9,783 nt of DNA. It comes from Flavobacteriales bacterium (GTDB lineage: Bacteria > Bacteroidota > Bacteroidia > Flavobacteriales_D > Parvicellaceae). Of the stretch, positions 1 to 5,620 are shown one piece after another; the stretch's first letter is position 1; the number at the start of each line of letters is the position of its first letter. The stretch covers positions 1-9,783 of the forward strand of contig WFNC01000006.1 in the NCBI GenBank assembly GCA_015488785.1. Direction: 5' to 3'. Position numbers and translations under genes: made by a program. The notes under the pieces were generated by a model. That model was not told the origin of the DNA, searched no databases, and saw only the letters and a list, made by a program, of their open reading frames with translations.

Positions 1-89
1 ACCAATTACCTGTTGCTACTTATTTTTATATTGTAGATTTAGGTGAGGGTGAAAAAGCGCTTAAAGGTTATGTTTACTTAAATAGATAA
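1..89 (+). CDS. C-terminal end of a secreted protein with type B (gliding-motility-type) T9SS sorting domain, 5'-partial
   Basis: An open frame enters from the left edge in frame 3 and stops with TAA at 87-89. The visible residues include PVATYFYIVDLGEGEKALKG and end in YVYLNR. This matches the extreme C-terminus of the CHU_C / type B sorting domain of type IX secretion substrates, typically of the form LPxGTYFYxxDLGxGxKPLxGxVYINR. In that family the domain directs the protein across the outer membrane through the T9SS, often together with a PorP/SprF-like partner. The functional part of the protein lies outside the window, so its activity is unknown. A strong hairpin terminator follows 22 nt after the stop, so this gene ends its transcription unit. 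Confidence 0.85.
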   Translation, partial: QLPVATYFYIVDLGEGEKALKGYVYLNR

Positions 90-111
90 ATCTAAAAGTT
101 GATTATTTAAT

Positions 112-147
112 AATCCTCACTACAAATAGTAGTGGGGATTTTTTTTT
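112..147 (+). terminator. Rho-independent terminator after the T9SS-substrate gene
   Basis: AATCCTCACTAC (112-123) pairs with GTAGTGGGGATT (129-140) as a 12-bp stem with one G-U pair and a 5-nt loop (AAATA). It runs into nine consecutive T residues (139-147). This is the clearest intrinsic terminator in the window. Confidence 0.9.
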
Positions 148-298
148 GCCCATTATCAGATTTAAAAATACGTCTTAAAAAATTAAATTATTGATTTGGA
201 GCATTTTAGATTTTAATTGGTATAGTCCTCAATAGTGTTTTTGTTAAAAAGGGATAAGAGTCTCTATTGATTAAAAAAATCAAAAAATCGTGTAGCTA

Positions 299-328
299 TT
301 TGGTTTGTGTATATTATAACTATCTTTG
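299..328 (+). promoter_or_regulatory. Bacteroidota-type promoter for the seven-helix membrane protein
   Basis: TTTG (299-302) is followed after 18 nt by TATCTTTG (321-328), an exact match to the TAnnTTTG -7 element. Transcription would start about 5-8 nt downstream, at 333-336, which coincides with the ATG at 333. The message may therefore be leaderless. The promoter also argues against the upstream TTG start at 267. Confidence 0.6.
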
Positions 329-332
329 TAAA

Positions 333-1025
333 ATGTTTAAAATTATTCCAATCGAAAATTCAATCTTAAATCCAACATTATGGGTTGGTAGTTTTGAGTG
401 GAGGGAACCCATAACTACGCTCACCGATTTGTTAACGTCAATTGTTTGCCTTTTTCTTTTTTTACATTTAAAAAACTATAAAGGAACTAAAACTGAAAGC
501 TTTAAAAACTACAAATATTACTTTCTCTTTTTCTCGTTGTCAATGTTTAGTGCAGCCTGGTTTGGACATGGCTTACAAGCTTATCTTGGTTTCGATTGGA
601 AAAAAATAGGTTGGGTGTTGAGCTCTTTTGGTTTTCTACAAATAGAATTGGCAACATTAAAAGATGTAAAGTCCTTACTTTCCAAAAAACTACATCAATT
701 TTTAACTATTTTAATTTACATCCAATTCGCAGTAATGGTTCCTTTAATGGTTTATCATCAGAATTTTAAAATTCCTCAGCTCAATTCTACTCTTGCATTC
801 GTATTACTTATTTTACCCTTGCAAGCATACCTTTATTCCAAAACAAAAAACAAAGGACATCTTATTATAGTTGGAACAATTCTTTATGCTGCAATACCCG
901 GTTCAATTTACAATAATCAACTAAGCATAAGTCATTGGTTCAATTATCATGACATTAGCCACGTTATGATGACTGTATTTATGATTTTTATTTTTAGAGG
1001 AGTTATTAAAATTGCAAAGATTTAG
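333..1025 (+). CDS. Seven-helix integral membrane protein, possible CREST-type (alkaline ceramidase-like) hydrolase
   Basis: I do not recognise a named gene. The ATG at 333 gives 230 residues. A TTG at 267 would add 22 residues, but the promoter motif lies inside that extension. Counting from the TTG, seven hydrophobic segments fall near residues 47-68, 82-106, 111-131, 142-163, 171-191, 197-217 and 228-248. Conserved-looking polar residues sit in them: E47 in EPITTLTDL at the start of helix 1, S95 and H101 in helix 2, D110 just after it, and an H228-x3-H232 pair (HDISH) at the start of helix 7. The CREST superfamily (alkaline ceramidases, PAQR receptors and relatives) has seven helices, a Ser and His in helix 2, an Asp, and HxxxH in the last helix. 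The fit is suggestive but imperfect, because the Ser-His spacing here is six rather than four. If correct, the protein would be a metal-dependent lipid amidase or hydrolase. It lies 103 nt upstream of the monooxygenase gene on the same strand. Confidence 0.7.
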   Translation: MFKIIPIENSILNPTLWVGSFEWREPITTLTDLLTSIVCLFLFLHLKNYKGTKTESFKNYKYYFLFFSLSMFSAAWFGHGLQAYLGFDWKKIGWVLSSFGFLQIELATLKDVKSLLSKKLHQFLTILIYIQFAVMVPLMVYHQNFKIPQLNSTLAFVLLILPLQAYLYSKTKNKGHLIIVGTILYAAIPGSIYNNQLSISHWFNYHDISHVMMTVFMIFIFRGVIKIAKI

Positions 1026-1057
1026 TCTCAGCTTATGTTTCAGTAAATTAAAAAAAG

Positions 1058-1069
1058 TGATACGTATCA
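1058..1069. promoter_or_regulatory. Perfect 12-bp palindrome, candidate CRP/FNR-family operator
   Basis: TGATACGTATCA is an exact inverted repeat. Its TGAT-N4-ATCA layout matches the core of the FNR consensus TTGAT-N4-ATCAA. The centre (1063.5) lies about 41 bp upstream of the transcription start predicted from the TAATTTTG element at 1092-1099. That is the classic position for activation by CRP/FNR-family proteins. The site and position are seen directly; the regulator is inferred. Confidence 0.4.
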
Positions 1070-1091
1070 GCTTTAGTTAATATAGAATGTT

Positions 1092-1099
1092 TAATTTTG
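1092..1099 (+). promoter_or_regulatory. -7 promoter element for the monooxygenase gene
   Basis: TAATTTTG is an exact TAnnTTTG match and implies transcription from about 1104-1107 with a leader of roughly 25 nt. The -33 region (TTTAG near 1071) lacks a clear TTG. A weak -33 element would fit a promoter that depends on an activator bound at the palindrome just upstream. Confidence 0.55.
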
Positions 1100-1128
1100 T
1101 AGAAGTTTTATTCTAAAAATTAAAAAAC

Positions 1129-2445
1129 ATGCTTTCTACAATCAAATTAATATTTTCCGCAGGAATCATTATAGCACTTATAATGATAACGTTAGAGTTA
1201 GTAATATCTAGAACTAGAAAAAAAAGAGTTTATACATTAGCCGACACTTTAACAAATTTATCTAGTGGAATGATTGAAAGATCTTTCGATGTTTTTATTG
1301 CAATCGGTTTTTTCTTTATCGTCAATTATATTTATCAAGAACTAGCACCTTGGAAAATACCTTCCAATCCATTGACTTGGTTTGTAGCACTTTTGGTAAC
1401 CGATTTTTTAGCGTATTGGCACCATAGATTGAGTCACGAAATCAATTTTTTGTGGGCAGCTCACGTCACACACCATTCGAGCGAAGAGCTAAACGTAACA
1501 ACTGTTTTTAGAGTTTCTTTTGTAGCGGTTCTTAATCGAGCTGCATTCTTTATTTGGATGCCGTTTATGGGCTTTGATCCGTTAACAATTGTTACGACAG
1601 GAATGTTTTTAGGAATTTATCAATTTTTCACACACTTTAGATTTATCGATAAAGTTGGAATGTTTGAAACTTTTATGACTACGCCATCTCACCATAGAGT
1701 TCACCATTCGAGAAACGAAAAATATTTAGACAAAAACTACGCACACATCTTTATCTTTTGGGACAAATTATTTGGAACTTTTATGGCGGAAGAAGAAGAA
1801 CCAGATTTTGGAATAACAAGTGGATTCCAAAGTTCAAATGCATTTAACGCAACCTTCGATTATTGGGTCAATATGTTTACCCGAGCATCAAGAACCAAAG
1901 GATTAAAAAACAAAGCAAAAGTGTTTTTAAAAGGACCAGAATTTACACCAGAAGACACACCTCATTTACCTCCAGTTTACAAATCAGACAAAAAAGGAGA
2001 GCGAATCCAGTACCGAAACTTATTTAGCATCGAAAAAAGCGCTTATGTATTGATGAGTGTACTTACATCTTTTGGATTATTCTTTTGGCTAACTCGAATT
2101 ATTGTTCCAAAACCCGGTGGAGGAGGAGCAGTATCAGTTGAAACAGCAAGACTATTTTTAGAAAATGCATATCAATTTATATTCCAACCTCATATTTTAT
2201 TATTGATTGGATTAATTCTTTTTTCAATATTGGCAGAGGGAATATTTATGGACGGTAAAAAAGGTTCAGGATTAATCGAAGCTATTCGCTTAGTTGCTAT
2301 GGCTATTATATTACCTTTTATTTTTAGTCAAATAGGTTATCCTGCTTATTTAACCAAAGTTGTAATTGCCGTTTCGGTTGTAATGTTTGCTTGGATGCTG
2401 AGAATAAAATATTCGGAGAAAAAACTATCGATAGCAAATAACTAA
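1129..2445 (+). CDS. Membrane di-iron monooxygenase, sterol desaturase/fatty acid hydroxylase superfamily, alkylglycerol monooxygenase-like
   Basis: The 438-residue protein carries the three histidine clusters of the fatty acid hydroxylase superfamily: H98/H99-RLS-H103, H112-VT-H115-H116 and H188-H189-RV-H192-H193, with a further H169 between them. These bind a non-haem di-iron centre on the cytosolic face of the membrane. The stretches around the boxes (WHHRLSHEINFLWAAH, VTHHSSEELN, TPSHHRVHHSRN, DKNYAHIFIFWDKLFGTF) read very like animal alkylglycerol monooxygenase (AGMO/TMEM195). The length and the extra C-terminal membrane part (helices near 305-326, 352-374, 383-402 and 408-426) also fit that subgroup better than short C-5 sterol desaturases. 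Family members use O2 to hydroxylate or desaturate lipids; AGMO cleaves ether lipids and needs a pterin cofactor. The substrate and electron donor here are unknown. The ATG at 1129 follows the promoter element by about 30 nt. A GGGG run at 330-333 sits in the loop between C-terminal helices. Confidence 0.9.
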   Translation: MLSTIKLIFSAGIIIALIMITLELVISRTRKKRVYTLADTLTNLSSGMIERSFDVFIAIGFFFIVNYIYQELAPWKIPSNPLTWFVALLVTDFLAYWHHRLSHEINFLWAAHVTHHSSEELNVTTVFRVSFVAVLNRAAFFIWMPFMGFDPLTIVTTGMFLGIYQFFTHFRFIDKVGMFETFMTTPSHHRVHHSRNEKYLDKNYAHIFIFWDKLFGTFMAEEEEPDFGITSGFQSSNAFNATFDYWVNMFTRASRTKGLKNKAKVFLKGPEFTPEDTPHLPPVYKSDKKGERIQYRNLFSIEKSAYVLMSVLTSFGLFFWLTRIIVPKPGGGGAVSVETARLFLENAYQFIFQPHILLLIGLILFSILAEGIFMDGKKGSGLIEAIRLVAMAIILPFIFSQIGYPAYLTKVVIAVSVVMFAWMLRIKYSEKKLSIANN

Positions 2446-2454
2446 CGAATAGAT

Positions 2455-2466
2455 GTTTATATAAAC
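2455..2466. repeat. 12-bp AT-rich palindrome between the monooxygenase and cvpA genes
   Basis: GTTTATATAAAC is a perfect inverted repeat starting 10 nt after the monooxygenase stop. There is no following T-run, so it is not a convincing terminator. It could be a regulator site for the next gene or a chance AT palindrome. Confidence 0.2.
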
Positions 2467-2517
2467 TAAACGATTCTTCTGTATCAACAAGTATTCAAAC
2501 TATCTTGTCATTCAATT

Positions 2518-3072
2518 ATGAATACTTTAGACATTGTAATACTCGTACCATTCGTTTGGGCAGCCTATAAAGGTTTCAAAAAAGGATTAATTATAGAAGT
2601 TAGTAGCCTTATTGCTTTAGGTTTGGGGATTTGGGGAGGAATCAATTTTTCAGACTACGTAGCAGAAATTATCGCAGGAAAAGTAGAAGACAAATACCTT
2701 CCGTTAGCATCCTTTACGCTAACTTTTGTGCTAATTGTAGCCAGCGTTTTTGTATTTGGAAAAATCTTAGAAAAATTCATAAACCTTATTCAACTCAAGC
2801 TGATCAATAAACTAGCAGGAGCAGGATTTGGAGTCTTAAAATTTGGTTTAATAATAGGCGTTATCTTTGTCGTTTTAAATTCTTACGAAGAAAAATTAAA
2901 CCTAATCCCCATAGAAACAAAACAAGAATCCGTACTCTACGAACCCCTATTAATTTTTTCAAAAACAGTAGTTCCAGCCCTAAAAGACAATAAAATGTTT
3001 CAAAGCATTCCAAGTTTAAATGTCGATTCACTGATTATAAATAAAGCAATAGAAAGTCAGCTTAATAAATAA
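2518..3072 (+). CDS. cvpA: CvpA family inner-membrane protein
   Basis: The protein has 184 residues. The opening MNTLDIVILV, the YKGFKKGLI motif (17-25) and the NKLAGAGFGVLKFGLIIG segment (97-114) are the hallmarks of the CvpA family. Four hydrophobic segments are visible, near residues 3-16, 24-44, 64-82 and 101-121, followed by a soluble tail of about 60 residues. CvpA was named for colicin V production in E. coli; its exact biochemical role is not settled, and links to envelope homeostasis and bile-salt resistance have been reported. The gene lies 72 nt after the monooxygenase on the same strand, with a weak -7-like TATCTTGT at 2501-2508. It could be read through from upstream or from its own weak promoter. 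No strong terminator follows before copy A of the repeat. Confidence 0.88.
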   Translation: MNTLDIVILVPFVWAAYKGFKKGLIIEVSSLIALGLGIWGGINFSDYVAEIIAGKVEDKYLPLASFTLTFVLIVASVFVFGKILEKFINLIQLKLINKLAGAGFGVLKFGLIIGVIFVVLNSYEEKLNLIPIETKQESVLYEPLLIFSKTVVPALKDNKMFQSIPSLNVDSLIINKAIESQLNK

Positions 3073-3131
3073 TACCAAATGAATATTTAATAGATATTAG
3101 CTTATTTTGATGTTTATTTGGTGTAAGATAC

Positions 3132-3265
3132 TTTGGGCGTTCGAGCGGGCTATCCACTATATCTTTTTTGTTGAAAAAACAAAAAAAGGATGCCGTTCCA
3201 ACTGAGCGAAGCGACTTCACGAATACATAATTATAAAATAATATAAATGAGTAATCCCTAACGCA
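3132..3265 (+). repeat. Structured intergenic repeat, copy A
   Basis: The left end TTTGGGCGTT (3132-3141) and following GGGCTATCC (3147-3155) reappear in copy B at 8795-8818 in the same register: 19 of 24 positions are identical and all five differences are transitions. The right end ATCCCTAACGCA (3254-3265) matches copy B's ATCCTTAACGCA. GCGTT near the left end can pair with AACGC at the right end. Inside, 3161-3172 pairs with 3178-3191 as an A/T-rich hairpin with a GAAAA loop. From memory, repeats beginning GGGCGTT and ending CCCTAACGC are scattered through many Flavobacteriaceae genomes, but I could not search. The strand is given in the direction that reads GGGCGTT to AACGC. Confidence 0.6.
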
Positions 3266-3325
3266 TTCAATTTAAGAATACACATTTATACCAAGGCATT
3301 CAATTAAAGAGATAATAAAGGAGTG

Positions 3326-3371
3326 AAAAAACAAGGCTTAAAAAGGTTATTTTAATTTCGAATAAGCTTGC
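3326..3371 (-). terminator. Weak candidate terminator for the IPExxxVDY gene
   Basis: On the minus strand CAAGCTT (3370-3364) can pair with AAGCCTTG (3339-3332) with one bulged C, followed by six T residues (3331-3326). The loop of about 24 nt is long, so this is tentative. Confidence 0.3.
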
Positions 3372-3410
3372 AAGTTATTTTGTAAAGAGGGTAGATAAGC
3401 GTATAATCTG

Positions 3411-3827
3411 TTAAAAAATTAAATTTTCTTTGGATTTTAGCATTGAAACTTCAATATTAAAGGCAGTTAGAACAAAATTAATTTTTTTTAATTTTGGAAT
3501 CACTTCATTTTCTCTAAAAACATCGTCTCCTTTTATAACCAATAAATAATCAGCATGTTTCTGTTCGGGAATCAAATATCCAGATTTACTTCTATTGGCG
3601 ATTAAATGAACTTCTTCTTCTTTATCAAAATTAATTTCTGAGAAAATCGTATGACTACTGTGTCTATTGTTTTTTTTATGATAGACCTCTATAGGTTTCT
3701 CCTCTTTTTCCAACGCAATAGCCAAATAACTATTCACGCCCCAACAAATACGATAATCTTTTTCGTGACAACTTATCCCCACAAGGGTAAAATCATATTC
3801 AAAATCGTCTTCTAATAGGTATTTCAT
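3411..3827 (-). CDS. IPExxxVDY family protein
   Basis: The protein is 138 residues, small and soluble, with no signal peptide or membrane segment. It carries the diagnostic motif IPEQKHADY (86-94); the family's Val is replaced by Ala. It also has the family-like opening (YLLEDDFEYDFTLVGISC) and a hydrophobic C-terminal strand with VLTAFNIE. IPExxxVDY proteins are a Bacteroidota-specific family of unknown function. In many flavobacteria the gene sits between the ribonuclease III gene (rnc, near fabF) and pyruvate kinase (pyk). None of those genes is present here: its neighbours are a convergent cvpA and a secreted collar protein. The ATG at 3827 is preceded by a canonical promoter, so the gene is probably transcribed alone. 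Confidence 0.85.
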   Translation of the reverse strand: MKYLLEDDFEYDFTLVGISCHEKDYRICWGVNSYLAIALEKEEKPIEVYHKKNNRHSSHTIFSEINFDKEEEVHLIANRSKSGYLIPEQKHADYLLVIKGDDVFRENEVIPKLKKINFVLTAFNIEVSMLKSKENLIF

Positions 3828-3857
3828 GTTGATTTTGGAGTGTGTTTATTCTCAGCG

Positions 3858-3888
3858 CAAAATTAAGTGCATTAGCGTTGTAAAGCAA
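3858..3888 (-). promoter_or_regulatory. Bacteroidota-type promoter for the IPExxxVDY gene
   Basis: On the minus strand TTG (3888-3886) is followed after 20 nt by TAATTTTG (3865-3858), an exact TAnnTTTG match. The expected transcription start is near 3852, giving a leader of about 25 nt. Confidence 0.65.
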
Positions 3889-3891
3889 GTT

Positions 3892-3905
3892 TTATTATAT
3901 AATAA
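3892..3905. repeat. 14-bp A/T-only palindrome after the collar gene
   Basis: TTATTATATAATAA is a perfect inverted repeat beginning 7 nt past the stop of the collar gene. It contains no G or C and is not followed by a clean T-run on either strand, so its value as a terminator is doubtful. Confidence 0.2.
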
Positions 3906-3912
3906 CTCAATG

Positions 3913-5577
3913 TCATTGCTTCACACAATATAATAAAGCAACATTTCTTGGCTTTGTTTCAGAAGCTCCGGAAGTTCCTGAATTAAATTGCGGAATATCT
4001 GTACTGTGGCTATGATTACCTGTCGTATTAGAATTAAACGGAGCAATATCTGTGCTATGGGTGTGATTACCTGCACTTGCTGAATTAAACGGAGCAATAT
4101 CTACTCCGTGATTATGGTTTCCAGCAGAATTTAAGTTTATTATTCTATCATTACTACCTGTACCTCCAGATGCACCATATCCAGTACCATCTGAAGGTGT
4201 ACCTGGGTTAATATCATTTCTAGCAAAAGCTATAAAACTTTGAAAATTTCCAACTTGATTATTAAACGTATGATCGTGATTTCCGTTTGTTGTTGTCGTT
4301 GTATTGGGAGGGTTGACACTATGTGTATGCGCTCCTGTAGTGCTTGAGTTAGTAGCAGGCGGATTCACACTGTGACTATGATTTCCCGCACTATTAGAAG
4401 TTGTCGCAGGAGGATTGACCGTATGATTATGTGATTTTAAACTTTCTGTTTGTGATGAAGCCAAAGTTCTTCCAAGATCAACACCTCTACCATTATCCAA
4501 ACCTCTCACAAATTCACCTCTCAAATCTGGCATACCTCCAGTTCCGTTGGCGGGAGCCCAACCTGTAGGACAAGTTGCTAAATTAAAAGCCATTACTGCT
4601 CCAGCTGGAGTTCCTCCTCCTATTGTAATCACATTCCCTGTTTCTGTTATCGTTAGGTCTCCAGTTACTTTTATGGTTACTCCCGTTCCACTACTGATAT
4701 TAATAACTGAAGAGGTAGCATTTCCCGAACCTACGCTCAAATTTTGAATCTCATTAGTGGGATTTGAATCAGCATCATTTACATTGTCAGTCAATGTTAC
4801 GTTATTTCCATTACTAATAGATAGTGTATTTCCTGATAGACTTAATGTTTGAGCATCAGTGTTGTCTAAGTATGAACTGAGGTCTATATTTGTTGCCGAA
4901 CCGTTGTTTGTGATTGTTAGAATGTTATTAGAAATACTCAAATCTTGTATTTCGTTTGTAATACTATTGTCGGCATCGTTTACTAAAGAAGATAGATCGA
5001 TTGTTTGTGATGTTCCATTTTCTATCCCTACAGTAAGAATATTTGTCGTATTATCGAAAGCTAGATTCGCTATATTTTGATCGTCTGTTCCTCCATTGTC
5101 ACTAATCCAAGTGTAAACTCCACTTCCGTCGGTTGACAATAATTGACCATTTGTTCCACCTGTGGGCAATTCTATTTCGTTGGTTGCATCACTGTCACCA
5201 TCTGTTACTGCAAGCGGATTTCCTGTTGTTCCGTCTCCCGAAATATTTGTTCCTGAAGTTTGTACCACTTGTCCGCCCCATTGATCTCCAGTTCCGCTAC
5301 CTACTTGTATCCATTGTAAGTTTGGTCCATCCCAAAAATAAAATGTTGTAAGGTCCTTATCGTAAACCAACATTCCATCTTCTGTAGCTGTAAGTGCAGT
5401 TCCTAAAGTGTTACGAGCTGTAGTTGTTAAACGCGAAATTAATACGCCTTTGTCGTTCGATTTTACTTCTAATATTGCTTGAGAATTTGGGGTTGCTGTT
5501 CCTATTCCTACGTTGTTTTGAGCTGAAATAAGACCAATATTTAAAGCCAAAAGCAAACTAATGTTTATTTTTTTCAT
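3913..5577 (-). CDS. Secreted fibre-like protein with phage tail-collar C-terminus and seven HxH repeats
   Basis: The protein has 554 residues. A signal peptide (MKKINISLLLALNIGLISAQ) is followed by a head common in Bacteroidota fibre-like proteins (VGIGTATP, GVLISRLTT, GMLVYDKDL, FYFWDG; about 23-93). Next is a low-complexity beta-rich shaft (about 100-315) in which TNEI recurs at 132-135, 207-210 and 274-277. The collar domain begins near 326 (GAVMAF, CPTGWAPANG, MPDLRGEFVRG) and ends in ETKPRNVALLYCVKQ. In phage short tail fibres such as T4 gp12, collar-domain HxH motifs bind metal in the receptor-binding tip. Here HxH occurs seven times: at 383, 400, 417 and 434, then at 488, 505 and 522, with exact 17-residue spacing in each block. 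No phage genes are nearby, there is no T9SS tail, and the gene has its own promoter. A secreted or surface trimeric adhesin or binding fibre is the likeliest role; the ligand is unknown. Confidence 0.85.
   Translation of the reverse strand: MKKINISLLLALNIGLISAQNNVGIGTATPNSQAILEVKSNDKGVLISRLTTTARNTLGTALTATEDGMLVYDKDLTTFYFWDGPNLQWIQVGSGTGDQWGGQVVQTSGTNISGDGTTGNPLAVTDGDSDATNEIELPTGGTNGQLLSTDGSGVYTWISDNGGTDDQNIANLAFDNTTNILTVGIENGTSQTIDLSSLVNDADNSITNEIQDLSISNNILTITNNGSATNIDLSSYLDNTDAQTLSLSGNTLSISNGNNVTLTDNVNDADSNPTNEIQNLSVGSGNATSSVINISSGTGVTIKVTGDLTITETGNVITIGGGTPAGAVMAFNLATCPTGWAPANGTGGMPDLRGEFVRGLDNGRGVDLGRTLASSQTESLKSHNHTVNPPATTSNSAGNHSHSVNPPATNSSTTGAHTHSVNPPNTTTTTNGNHDHTFNNQVGNFQSFIAFARNDINPGTPSDGTGYGASGGTGSNDRIINLNSAGNHNHGVDIAPFNSASAGNHTHSTDIAPFNSNTTGNHSHSTDIPQFNSGTSGASETKPRNVALLYCVKQ
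3981..4133 (-). repeat. Three 51-bp tandem repeats encoding the distal HxH block of the collar protein
   Basis: On the plus strand AATTAAA begins units at 3981, 4032 and 4083, exactly 51 bp apart. Each unit encodes one 17-residue module of the form GNHxHxxDIxxFNSxxx. The units are similar but not identical at DNA level. Confidence 0.8.
4270..4431 (-). repeat. 51-bp-period repeats encoding the proximal HxH block of the collar protein
   Basis: This stretch encodes residues 383-436, with four HxH motifs 17 residues apart separated by VNPPxT and Ser/Thr/Asn-rich spacers. The period matches the distal block (3981-4133), but the intermodule sequence differs (VNPP instead of DIAPFN). The two blocks are separated by about 50 residues of non-repeat sequence. 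Confidence 0.75.
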
Positions 5578-5593
5578 TTTAATGAATTTTAAT

Positions 5594-5620
5594 GAAAGAT
5601 AGTTTTTTTTATTTAAACAA
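5594..5620 (-). promoter_or_regulatory. Candidate promoter for the collar-domain gene
   Basis: On the minus strand TTG (5620-5618) is followed after 16 nt by TATCTTTC (5601-5594), one base off TAnnTTTG. The expected leader is about 10 nt. It overlaps the start of the small plus-strand frame at 5620-5700. Confidence 0.4.

Larger units (their letters stand above)
3073..3410. other. Convergent intergenic gap between cvpA and the IPExxxVDY gene
   Basis: No credible gene is visible on either strand. ACCAAAT (3074-3080) and ATTTGGT (3116-3122) form a weak inverted repeat just after the cvpA stop. Copy A of the structured repeat occupies 3132-3265. The decamer GCATTCAATT occurs twice (3263-3272 and 3296-3305) as a short direct repeat at the right end of copy A. 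A weak minus-strand terminator lies at 3326-3371. Confidence 0.6.

Noticed and set aside
267..332. TTG start giving a 22-residue N-terminal extension of the seven-helix protein
   Set aside because: An exact TAnnTTTG promoter element lies within it (321-328), and the extension (KKIKKSCSYLVCVYYNYLCK) does not look like part of the conserved protein.
3981..4431. Regularly spaced repeats that might be read as a CRISPR array
   Set aside because: The period of 51 bp is a whole number of codons, the repeats lie inside an intact reading frame, and they encode clear HxH protein modules.
4547..5351. Open frames on the plus strand antisense to the collar gene
   Set aside because: They have no domain logic or promoter. 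They arise because the repetitive, Asn/Thr/Ser-rich collar gene leaves the opposite strand poor in stops.
3913..5577. Prophage tail module
   Set aside because: The protein has a secretion signal, and no capsid, tail, integrase or lysis genes are near it; its neighbours are ordinary chromosomal genes.
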